A stretch of DNA of 64,000 bases from assembly GCA_003259005.1 (NCBI GenBank), contig QLII01000001.1, positions 4,852,501 through 4,916,500 on the forward strand, in the 5' to 3' direction. The DNA is from Spirosoma telluris. Lineage in GTDB: Bacteria > Bacteroidota > Bacteroidia > Cytophagales > Spirosomataceae. Below the pieces are notes generated by a model. That model was given only the letters and a program-made list of their open reading frames with translations, did not search any database and was not told the origin of the DNA. This document shows positions 35,802 to 43,456 of this stretch, piece after piece. The position numbers and the translations under genes are program-made. Position 1 is the stretch's first letter. Each line of letters starts with the position of its first letter.

Positions 35802-37402
35802 TTACGCGGACGCCCCATCGTCAGGTTTCGCTTTGGGTTTCATGGTTGGGCGGAAGGCCGGTTTCGGCTTTGGTGACTCAACAACCGGAGCCTCAGTTTT
35901 TTCATTAGATTCTCCCATTGAAGCCAGTTGAGTTCCCGATTCAGGTTTCTCCTCGTCTACCTTAGGGACTACCACAGCTGGTTTCATCGTTGGCCGAAAG
36001 CCCGCAGGCTTGGCAACTGGCACATCTGGTGTAGCTGCTTCTAAAGGCTTAGTAGGCTCATCCTCGACCGGCTTTACCGGTTTCATGGTTGGCCGAAAAC
36101 CTGCGGGTTTAGCAGCTGGCGCTGCCGACTTTATTACTTCCTGTGGCTCAATTGGCTGCTCTGCTGGCTTTGCCGGCTTCATTGTTGGCCGAAACGCAGG
36201 TTTAGGAGACGATGCTTCGGGGAGGGCCGGTAAATCCTCTTTCAATTCATCTGTCTTTGGCACCGCTGGTTTCATCGTTGGCCGGAAAGCAGGTTTAGCT
36301 TTAGGCGGTTCTGAAGCTACAGGTTCATCTGACTCCTTCACTGCCGGTTTCATCGTTGGTCGGAAACCTGCGGGCTTGGCAGTTGGTTTGGGTAGGGTTT
36401 GTTCTGCTGCTGGGGTACATCACTCGTAGTAGCATCGGGCGTTGCTGGCTGAGGAGGTACAGCCGCAGTTGGTTTCATGGATGGACGGAAAATGGGCTTG
36501 GGAGCTACTGGTTTTTCTGTCGATACTGGGACTTCAGCTTGTTGTGCCTCAGCAGGTACGTCAGTCACCTTTACTAGAGGTTTCTGAGTCGGTTTAAAAA
36601 CAGGACGCTTTGTGGTTTCTATTGCGCCTTGTGCAATCTGCTGCATTTCTTCCGGTGTGGCATCCGTTAATGGATGTTCGATAGATGAACCTTCGGCGTT
36701 AGCGGGTTTTGCTGGCTCAACGTTGGCAGCAGGCTTTGCCGTTGGCCGGAATACGGGTCTGGCTGGACTAGCTTTGGGGGTAGTCGATTGAACATCTGCA
36801 TTAGATGCCTGCGATGCGGCTGCTTTTGCCGCTAGCTGAGCCGCTTTAGCCGCTTCTTTCTCAAAAAGGAATTGCTCATACAACGACCGCTTTTCATTAG
36901 CCTCCTCCTCGCTTAGGTTCGAAAAGTTGTAGGTCAGCTTGCCTAGTTCAAACTCACTATAATCGAATTTTTTGTCCATCGTCAGACACTCGGTAGGGCA
37001 AACTACCGTACACAGGCCGCAATAGCAGCACTTGGCCATGTCGATGTCAAATTTGGCCGCGTACAATCGAATGGGTGATCCATCCGACGCACGCCCCACT
37101 TCTTCAGTCGCTTTTATCGCATCAATCGTGATACAATCAACCGGGCAAACTTTGGCACATTTGTCACAAACGATACAATCCTCAATCTCGTTACGGAGTC
37201 GATAGCGGCCATTGTCGGGAATTGGTAATTGTTCGTGTGGATACTGGAGTGTGACTAAGCCATTCTGGAGGTCGAAGTAGTTATCACTCGCAATGCCTTC
37301 AGGCGTTCTACGATGAGTAGCATGTCGGAGATGGCGCAACGTAAGGCTTAACCCCTTGAGCGTCGTTCGGATGCCCGATTGTATGTCTTTGAAGTATGAC
37401 AT
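35802..37402 (-). CDS. nuoI: NADH-quinone oxidoreductase subunit I with long FRPTMKP-repeat tail, frameshifted
   Basis: From the ATG at 37402 (MSYFKDIQSGIRTTLKGLSL) residues 1-190 are a standard NuoI with two 4Fe-4S motifs, CIVCDKCAKVCPVDC and CCYCGLCTVVCPTEC. A charged helix (EKRSLYEQFLFEKEAAKAAQ) follows, then an unusual tail of about 330 residues, Pro/Lys/Ala/Glu-rich, carrying nine copies of a [KR]P-x-(G)F-[RK]-P-[TS]-x-KP word. The frame breaks after TSDVP at GGGG (36412-36415); one more base joins VPPAAEQTLPKPTAKPAGF to the rest, total 533 aa. The core passes electrons toward quinone; the tail's role is unknown. Confidence 0.9.
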
Positions 37403-37415
37403 TTTCTCAATGATA

Positions 37416-37488
37416 GAATGATAGAATGCCTGAATGATAGAATAGGAGTCAACATATGCTATTCTATCATTTAGGCATTCTATCATTC
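37416..37488. repeat. Inverted repeat of GATAGAATG words between the E1 gene and nuoI
   Basis: 30-base arms 37416-37445 and 37459-37488 pair with one mismatch around a 13-base loop. The arms consist of repeated ATGATAGA words. The element ends 14 bases before the nuoI start and begins 5 bases after the E1 stop (minus-strand order), so it separates or regulates the two. Confidence 0.85.
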
Positions 37489-37492
37489 AAAA

Positions 37493-39898
37493 TTAAATTG
37501 GAGGAAACCGCTCTGGGTCTGATTCGCTCATGAGTTCATAAACGGTTTCGATTACGTCATCAACGTTTGGTTTCGAGAAATAATCGCCATCAGAGCCGTA
37601 AGGGGGCCGGTGAGGCTTTGCGGATAAAGTACGAGGGGATGAATCCAGATAGCGATAAGCATTCTGGCCTTCAACAACTTGCTGCATCATATAAGCCGAT
37701 GCGCCACCCGGAACATCTTCATCCGCAAACAACACACGGTTCGTTTTCTTAATTGATTCAACAAGGGTATGATGTACGTCAAATGGCAGTAGTGTCTGCA
37801 CATCAATAACCTCAATACTAACGCCTAGTTGAGCCAGTTGACCCGCAGCTTCCATGACAATCCTGCACATTGACCCATAGGTTATTACCGTTACGTCGGA
37901 ACCAGTACGCAATGTTTCAGGAACACCCAATGGAACACAAAACTCACTCAGATTCGTGGGCAATAGCTCCTTCAGCCGGTAGCCATTCAGGGATTCGATC
38001 AGCAAAGCCGGGTCATCACCTTTGATCAGTGTATTGTAGAAACCCGCAGCCTGCGTCATATTGCGCGGCACCAGAATATGCAATCCGCGCAAACTGCTCA
38101 GCATGGTCCCCATTGGCGACCCCGAATGCCAGATGCCTTCCAGTCGATGGCCCCGTGTTCGGATAATAAGCGGGGCTTTTTGGCCACCTTTGGTTCGATA
38201 CAGCAGCGTTGCCAAATCATCGGTCAGCGTCGCTAAGGTATAATAGACGTAGTCAAAGTACTGAATCTCGACAATGGGACGCAGGCCACGCATAGCCATG
38301 CCAATTCCCTGCCCGATAATTGTTGTTTCGCGAATGCCGGTGTCCGTAATACGAATTTCTCCGAATTTCTCCTGCAAGCCCGCAAAACCCTGATTTACAT
38401 CACCAATTTTCCCAACATCTTCGCCCAGTGCAACAACACGCGGGTCGCGGTCAAACAAATTCTCAAAATACCGTTGTAGAATCTGATAGCCATCTAATGC
38501 AGGACTATCGTCGGAAAATGTTGCAGAAACGGCCTCTACCCGCATCGGCGAATCGGGTGACTCACTGTACAAATGCGAACTAAAGCGGTCATGGTTCTCA
38601 GCGTTCGTTCGCTCCAGCCAGCTTTTTAATCGCTGGCGAGCGCTGCCTGAATCAGCTCTTAATAGCCGGAGTGCTTTACGCACAGCCGTTACCGAATCCC
38701 GGCGAATGGGGGCAAACGTTTTTCGCAACTCCTCCCGAATCGCCATCAATTCGGCCGACTTCGAATTGTGTCGGGCTGCCTGTTGGAGCAGGTCGAGCGC
38801 TTCATCAAAATCAGACTTCAATGACGCCTGAAATGCATTCCAGGCTTCCAGACGCGCTTGTTTGGCGGCTTGTTTAGCCTCACGTTCAATAGCCTCCAGT
38901 TCTTCAGCAGAAGCATATCCATTTTCCAGAATCCATTGCCGGAATACGCGGTTACAATCATATTCCGTCTCCCAATCCAGTCGATCTTTTGACTTATACC
39001 GTTCATGTGATCCGGAAGACGAATGCCCCTGTGGCTGAGTCAGTTCCTGAACATGAACCAATACGGGAACATGTTCTTCACGACAAATCTGGGCAGCTTG
39101 CTGATAGGTTTCGAACAAGCCAACGTAATCCCAGCCTTTCACTGTAAAAATTTCCAGCCCTTTGTCGCTGCCATCCCGCTGAAAACCAGCCAGAGCCTTT
39201 GAGATACTTCCTTTAACAGTCTGGTATTCAACTGGCACCGAAATGCCATACCCATCATCCCAGACCGACATAAGCAAAGGCACCTGTAATACACCGGCTG
39301 CGTTCATGGTCTCCCAGAACATGCCCTGCGAGGTTGATGCGTCGCCAATCGTGGCAAAAACGATTTCATTACCGTTATGCGAAAAATTCGTCAGCTCGGC
39401 CAGGCCGGGATTATTTCGGAATAGTTTAGACGCATAAGCCAACCCCAATGAGCGCGGAACCTGGCCAGCCGTGGGGGCAATATCACAGACAGAATTATAG
39501 AGTTCGGTTTGATTCCGCCAAAGTCCCTGCTCATCGAGCCAGCGCGTGGCGAAGTGACCATTCATTGACCGACCGGCGGTATTAGGTTCTGCCTCCAAAT
39601 CGGTATGGGCATAGAGTTGGGCAAAAAACTCTGTCCAGCGCAATTCACCCAGAGCCGCGACAAAAGTCTGATCCCGGTAATAGCCCGAACGAAAATCTCC
39701 TCGATTAAAGGCACGAGCAGCCGCGAGCTGAGCGAGTTCTTTCCCGTCACCAAAAATGCCGAACTTAGCCCGGCCCCCCATAACATCACGTCTACCCAGC
39801 AGACTAACCTGACGACTCTCATACGCCAACCGATAGTCCGATAGGATTTTTTCACGACTTAAAATATCAGTCGAGCGGAGTTGTTCGTTTGCTATCAC
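37493..39898 (-). CDS. 2-oxoacid dehydrogenase E1, fused alpha and beta subunits
   Basis: 801 aa. The N-terminal half is an E1-alpha domain with the thiamine-diphosphate motif (VFATIGDASTSQGMFWETMN) and SYGI-like VWDDGYGISVPVEYQ. The C-terminal half from about residue 480 is E1-beta (VVALGEDVGKIGDVNQGFAG, GHRLEGIWHSGSPMG, FADEDVPGGASAYMMQQ). Fused E1 proteins of this type in Bacteroidota are annotated as branched-chain or general 2-oxoacid dehydrogenases; they decarboxylate the acid and pass the acyl group to E2. No E2 or E3 gene is nearby. It directly precedes nuoI on the same strand, separated by a 30-bp-arm inverted repeat. Confidence 0.9.
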   Translation of the reverse strand: MIANEQLRSTDILSREKILSDYRLAYESRQVSLLGRRDVMGGRAKFGIFGDGKELAQLAAARAFNRGDFRSGYYRDQTFVAALGELRWTEFFAQLYAHTDLEAEPNTAGRSMNGHFATRWLDEQGLWRNQTELYNSVCDIAPTAGQVPRSLGLAYASKLFRNNPGLAELTNFSHNGNEIVFATIGDASTSQGMFWETMNAAGVLQVPLLMSVWDDGYGISVPVEYQTVKGSISKALAGFQRDGSDKGLEIFTVKGWDYVGLFETYQQAAQICREEHVPVLVHVQELTQPQGHSSSGSHERYKSKDRLDWETEYDCNRVFRQWILENGYASAEELEAIEREAKQAAKQARLEAWNAFQASLKSDFDEALDLLQQAARHNSKSAELMAIREELRKTFAPIRRDSVTAVRKALRLLRADSGSARQRLKSWLERTNAENHDRFSSHLYSESPDSPMRVEAVSATFSDDSPALDGYQILQRYFENLFDRDPRVVALGEDVGKIGDVNQGFAGLQEKFGEIRITDTGIRETTIIGQGIGMAMRGLRPIVEIQYFDYVYYTLATLTDDLATLLYRTKGGQKAPLIIRTRGHRLEGIWHSGSPMGTMLSSLRGLHILVPRNMTQAAGFYNTLIKGDDPALLIESLNGYRLKELLPTNLSEFCVPLGVPETLRTGSDVTVITYGSMCRIVMEAAGQLAQLGVSIEVIDVQTLLPFDVHHTLVESIKKTNRVLFADEDVPGGASAYMMQQVVEGQNAYRYLDSSPRTLSAKPHRPPYGSDGDYFSKPNVDDVIETVYELMSESDPERFPPI

Positions 39899-40140
39899 AA
39901 CAGAGCTACGGATTGAAATCGTCTAACAATCTATTTATCGATGAAGAGGCTGGCACCGGATACTTCGATTACCAAACGAAAGTAAAAGTAAGGTAAAACA
40001 AGACAGCTTTCAAAAAAACGATTTTTTGAGTTTCTTTGTTAACCGAATAACAACCTGCAAGAATTGGCAAAGTGTTTGCTATGATTGGGGATTGTAAGGG
40101 TATGTATCTTAACAATCAAATCATAATTCCGTTTAGTCCA

Positions 40141-40593
40141 ATGAAAAAGATTTTTTCACTTTTCGTAGCTTTATTTGTGTTTGTCGCAGTTAGCTACGCC
40201 CAGAAAGGAGTTCTGAAATTTGCGAAAGAAACGCACGATTTCGGCAAAGTTGAGCAGGGTAAGCCTGTAACGTATGTATTCGAGTTCAAGAATACAGGCA
40301 CCGACCCAGTTGTGATCAACGATGCGCAGGCATCCTGTGGCTGTACAAAGCCAAGTTGGACTCGGGAACCCGTTATGCCAGGTAAAACGGGCACGGTATC
40401 AGCTACGTTTAACGCTGCTGCTGCTGGTCCGTTTAACAAATCGGTTACCGTAACAAGCAATGCCGAGGCTGGCCAAACAGTTTTGTATCTGAAAGGTGAA
40501 GTTGTATCAGCAGCCGCTGCTGCCGAAACAGCTGCTGCACCTGCTGCTGCTCCCGCTACTAAAGACAAGAAAAAAGCAAAAACTTCACGCTAA
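40141..40593 (+). CDS. DUF1573 family exported protein
   Basis: 150 aa from the ATG at 40141, which gives a clear signal peptide (MKKIFSLFVALFVFVAVSYA); the open frame to 40072 is leader. An Ig-like DUF1573 domain follows (ETHDFGKVEQGKPVTYVFEF, NDAQASCGCTKPSW with the conserved SCGCT). The tail is Ala/Lys-rich and low complexity (about residues 122-150). DUF1573 proteins are abundant secreted or periplasmic proteins of Bacteroidota with no settled function. A terminator follows at 40624. A weak promoter (TTG at 40057, TATGATTG at 40080) is visible. Confidence 0.92.
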   Translation: MKKIFSLFVALFVFVAVSYAQKGVLKFAKETHDFGKVEQGKPVTYVFEFKNTGTDPVVINDAQASCGCTKPSWTREPVMPGKTGTVSATFNAAAAGPFNKSVTVTSNAEAGQTVLYLKGEVVSAAAAAETAAAPAAAPATKDKKKAKTSR

Positions 40594-40896
40594 TCTACTG
40601 AAGGGTTAATAGTGTGGTCAAGAAAGGCATCTGGTAGTTTACCGGATGCCTTTTTTTATGCCTATACCTCAATCATCCGACGCCACAACCGACTGGCAAA
40701 TCAGGCATCCATTCTTCCTGATTTTATTTGCTACGCATTGATTTTCAACTACATTTGGCTCGTCTTCTGACTAAAGCTATTATGACTCCGCCCCAACGCC
40801 AGTAAAGCTGGCTGCATTGCCCCTCTCCGTAGTATTTCTTAACCTTCAAATTCACCAACAGCCGTTCTGATTTAACGGCTCATTTCCCTTTACACT
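40594..40896. other. Intergenic region
   Basis: 303 bases between the DUF1573 and SPFH genes. It holds the terminator at 40624-40658. The rest shows no open frame with coding character, no RNA signature and no long repeat; the promoter of the SPFH gene must lie here but no strong TAnnTTTG/-33 pair stands out. Confidence 0.6.
40624..40658 (+). terminator. Rho-independent terminator after DUF1573
   Basis: Stem AAAGGCATCTGGTA (40624-40637) and TACCGGATGCCTTT (40641-40654), one G-U pair, then a T run to about 40658. It lies 31 bases after the stop codon. Confidence 0.88.
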
Positions 40897-41805
40897 ATGT
40901 TTTTCATCATTCTGGGTATTCTGGCGTTGATCGCTGGATTTGCCATCAATACGCCTGCGCTGACTTTTTCGCGCTTCTCTCGGCCTGCTAAAGTAGTGGG
41001 CATTATTTTGATTGTACTGGGTGCCCTTACCGCCAGTGTTCGGCAAATTGATGCTGGCCAGGTGGGTATTATTTCGCTCTTTGGGAATGTAAGTGATCGA
41101 ACTTTAAATTCTGGCTTAAACTTCGTTAATCCACTGGCCAGCGTAACGGAGTTCAATTTACAAACGCAGAATTACACTATGTCGGCCTCGCATGATGAAG
41201 GCCAGAAACAAGGCGATGATGCCATTCGTGTACTTACTGCGGATGGTTTGGAGGTTGTTATCGACCTGACCGTATTGTATCGCGTAGTAGCAGCTGATGC
41301 GCCCAGAATTTACCGGGAAATTGGGGAAGATTATACGGATAAGATTGTTCGCCCCATTACCCGTACCCGTATTCGCGACAATGCTGTTTATTATGATGCC
41401 GTTGCTTTATACTCAACGCGTCGTGATGAATTTCAAACCCGTATTTACAAAACCATCGAAGCCGATTTTCAGAAGCGGGGTCTGTTATTAGAGCAATTAT
41501 TAATCCGAAATATAGATCTGCCAGCTTCGGTCAAGAAGACCATTGAATCGAAAATAAACGCCGAGCAGGACGCCCAAAAAATGCAGTTCGTTCTGCAGAA
41601 AGAACGCCAGGAAGCGGAGCGTAAGCGGGTTGAAGCGCAAGGCATTGCTGACTATCAAAAAATTATATCGACAGGTCTGAGCGATAAACAATTACAATAC
41701 GAACAAATAAAAGCCCAACGTGAACTGGCGGCATCGCCGAATGCTAAAATCGTTATTATGGGCACACGGGGTAATATGCCCCTGATTTTGAATGATAAAG
41801 ACTAA
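40897..41805 (+). CDS. SPFH/prohibitin family membrane protein
   Basis: 302 aa. The N-terminus has two hydrophobic stretches (MFFIILGILALIAGFAIN, then KVVGIILIVLGALTASV). A prohibitin-type SPFH domain follows (IDAGQVGIISLFGNVSDRTL, DGLEVVIDLTVLYRVVAADA) and then a charged coiled coil (QEAERKRVEAQGIADYQKII). These proteins form large ring or cage assemblies at the membrane and often regulate membrane proteases such as FtsH. The gene is alone, followed by a hairpin at 41842-41885. No NfeD or FtsH partner in the window. Confidence 0.9.
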   Translation: MFFIILGILALIAGFAINTPALTFSRFSRPAKVVGIILIVLGALTASVRQIDAGQVGIISLFGNVSDRTLNSGLNFVNPLASVTEFNLQTQNYTMSASHDEGQKQGDDAIRVLTADGLEVVIDLTVLYRVVAADAPRIYREIGEDYTDKIVRPITRTRIRDNAVYYDAVALYSTRRDEFQTRIYKTIEADFQKRGLLLEQLLIRNIDLPASVKKTIESKINAEQDAQKMQFVLQKERQEAERKRVEAQGIADYQKIISTGLSDKQLQYEQIKAQRELAASPNAKIVIMGTRGNMPLILNDKD

Positions 41806-41841
41806 AAAGACCTTTGTCCGTTTGATTAAGTTTCCTGAGTG

Positions 41842-41885
41842 AGCTACCCGTCAAGTCAATTAGTACTATTGACCGACGGGTAGCT
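41842..41885 (+). terminator. Hairpin after the SPFH gene
   Basis: 11-bp perfect stem AGCTACCCGTC (41842-41852) and GACGGGTAGCT (41875-41885), with an inner TCAAT/ATTGA pair in the loop, 36 bases after the stop codon. No long T run, so termination strength is uncertain. Confidence 0.6.
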
Positions 41886-41994
41886 TCCAGGCATTTAATG
41901 GATGGGATGAAACGGAAAGCGCATTTAAAAGGTGTAATTCAACTTATGATAATATTGTCTTTATTCTCTTTTCGACTCTTAACATCAACTCGCT

Positions 41995-42090
41995 AATCAA
42001 CCGGACCGGGTCGATTATCAGGATTTTACTACTTAATGCCACTACCAAAGAGGAGGTAACAGTCTATACAAGAATTATTTGCAGGAAAGG
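41995..42090. repeat. Degenerate direct repeat, copy 1
   Basis: About 95 bases that align with 43222-43313 at roughly 70% by eye. Shared words include TCGATTA, GGATTTT, ATGCCACTA, GGAGGTAAC and ATTTG. It ends two bases before the stop codon of the 238-aa gene (minus strand). Confidence 0.6.
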
Positions 42091-42091
42091 C

Positions 42092-42808
42092 TTAAAACGC
42101 ACGCCAGATAGCCCGGTCAATCAGCCGTTCGCCAATCCGCCTGGCTACCCACGAAGATCCATCACTGCCTGAGCGCTGGCGTGGCTGAGAGTTCACTACC
42201 CAGCTACCTTCTTTGGCTCCGGCAATCAATCGGGTATTATCGGTGTTGATTGTGCCAGGTGTCCAGATTACCTTCAACGACTGGCCGGGTTCAATAAAAG
42301 TATAGCCTGGAAATGGTTTGTACTGATCTTTTTGGGCCAGCGATATTACTTTCAAATCGTCATATCGCTTGTTAGGGTCCCAAACTGATTCCACAAAGGT
42401 ATCTCCATCATAAATGAAGCGATAGCCCGTGACGGGTATCCATTTCCCCTCCATATCATCAGACCATGCCATAAAAGCGGGATGTAATAAGCCTGATTTC
42501 CAGACGGTTTCCAGGCTCTTTCGTTTATCTACAAACGCATAACCAGGCATCGCTTGCCAAGACCCAACAGCCTGGGTCGTTTCGGCCTTGAATTCGGGGT
42601 GAGCTACACCTGTTACCCATTTAACGCCTATGTTCTGCCAGAAAAAACGCGACTCAGCATTTTCAGCATCAGACCATACATAACCCGCTTCGGCAGGCTT
42701 TACCAGGAAAGGGCCACTGACGCTGACTTTAGCCGACATGGCCATAACAATGTGCCAGCCCACTACAATAACCAAAAGGCCAAGGAGTATTTTCGTTGAA
42801 TTGTTCAT
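42092..42808 (-). CDS. Membrane-anchored protein with four W-P-GY-F-VW repeats
   Basis: 238 aa. One N-terminal membrane helix (ILLGLLVIVVGWHIVMAM), then three to four degenerate repeats of about 40 residues each: AMPGYAFVDKRKSLETVW, IPVTGYRFIYDGDTFVESVW and PFPGYTFIEPGQSLKVIW, with a first weaker copy (PAEAGYVWSDAENAESRFFW). The C-terminus is basic (QRSGSDGSSWVARRIGERLI). Each repeat probably forms a small beta unit on the periplasmic side. I do not recognise a named family. It stands alone in a gap-rich stretch downstream of the metallopeptidase operon. Confidence 0.72.
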   Translation of the reverse strand: MNNSTKILLGLLVIVVGWHIVMAMSAKVSVSGPFLVKPAEAGYVWSDAENAESRFFWQNIGVKWVTGVAHPEFKAETTQAVGSWQAMPGYAFVDKRKSLETVWKSGLLHPAFMAWSDDMEGKWIPVTGYRFIYDGDTFVESVWDPNKRYDDLKVISLAQKDQYKPFPGYTFIEPGQSLKVIWTPGTINTDNTRLIAGAKEGSWVVNSQPRQRSGSDGSSWVARRIGERLIDRAIWRAF

Positions 42809-43047
42809 AATTAACCAGAAGGATATTTACTAAAGTGTTAAATCTTTTTAAAGTCCTTGAACTGCCCAACCACCGTTAGCGTGTAACTTCATCCTGCCGA
42901 TAACGATGTCCATATCTGGTTACCAAGCACATATGACGATTAGCCGTTGAGTTGAAAGGAGATTTTTTTTACCTCTGACGCTATCGACTGTATGCTGGTT
43001 TTCTCTCAGGTTCATTTGCCCTGTTGCCTTCACTACGAGCCAGTACA

Positions 43048-43182
43048 CTAGTCAATAATTCGGCAACCGATTCTGGTATTGTCGGTTTTGATAATCACAT
43101 CAGGTTTGTTGCTTTGCGCGAAACTAATGGAGCCGATAGGCCAGATTACCAGCAGTAACGTAAGCAGACGCACTAGCTTCAT
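43048..43182 (-). pseudogene. 44-codon remnant of a secreted protein gene
   Basis: ATG at 43182 to TAG at 43048: a signal peptide (MKLVRLLTLLLVIWPIGSIS, then FAQ) followed by SNKPDVIIKTDNTRIGCRII and D. The sequence after the signal resembles the start of many larger Bacteroidota secreted proteins (D-x-I-x-K-x-[DN]-G/T-x-x-I-x-C-x-I-I), which then continue for 100 or more residues. Here it stops at once, so I read it as a truncated gene rather than a functional peptide. It is too short for most ORF cut-offs. Confidence 0.5.
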
Positions 43183-43221
43183 TGGCGTTATTGATTGTGA
43201 GTTAGATGGCTATCCGTAGAC

Positions 43222-43313
43222 AATCGAACCCAGTCGATTAGTGGGATTTTGACAGTTTATGCCACTATAAAAGCGGAGGTAACAACTCACCGAAGAAATA
43301 TTTGTCAGTAAGG
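43222..43313. repeat. Degenerate direct repeat, copy 2
   Basis: About 92 bases alignable with 41995-42090 (shared TCGATTA, GGATTTT, ATGCCACTA, GGAGGTAACA, AATATTTG/AATTATTTG). It lies 40 bases upstream of the remnant ORF start in minus-strand sense. Function unknown; possibly the trace of a duplicated leader or gene flank. Confidence 0.58.
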
Positions 43314-43456
43314 GGAATCGAATAAGTCAGAAACGAGAAAAGGGAGTGACGAAAAAAAGAGCAATTCAGCGCAGCTATTCGTAGGTTTAGACTATACAAT
43401 CCCCGTTTAAGCGTTTTACCAAATTCCGTAGGATAAGCCAATTCCTACCCGATGAA

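Larger units (their letters stand above)
42809..43456. other. Gap region with a gene remnant and a repeat copy
   Basis: 648 bases between the 238-aa gene and the HExxH peptidase gene. It contains a 44-codon signal-peptide ORF (43048-43182, minus) and the second copy of the degenerate direct repeat (43222-43313). I saw no RNA gene and no further coding sequence; the remainder looks like decayed DNA. Confidence 0.55.

Noticed and set aside
36010..36429. Plus-strand Gly/Ser-rich 139-aa frame opposite the nuoI tail
   Set aside because: It is the antisense image of the FRPTMKP-coding repeats. Its FIVGR repeats reflect the repeated DNA, not a protein.
3635..37488. CRISPR array or integron-like repeat arrays
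   Set aside because: The inverted repeats differ in sequence from site to site and occur once per gap. There are no regularly spaced identical repeats with spacers and no cas genes.
40072..40140. N-terminal extension of DUF1573
   Set aside because: The frame is open but the residues are not signal-like. The ATG at 40141 gives a standard signal peptide and the upstream part overlaps the likely promoter.
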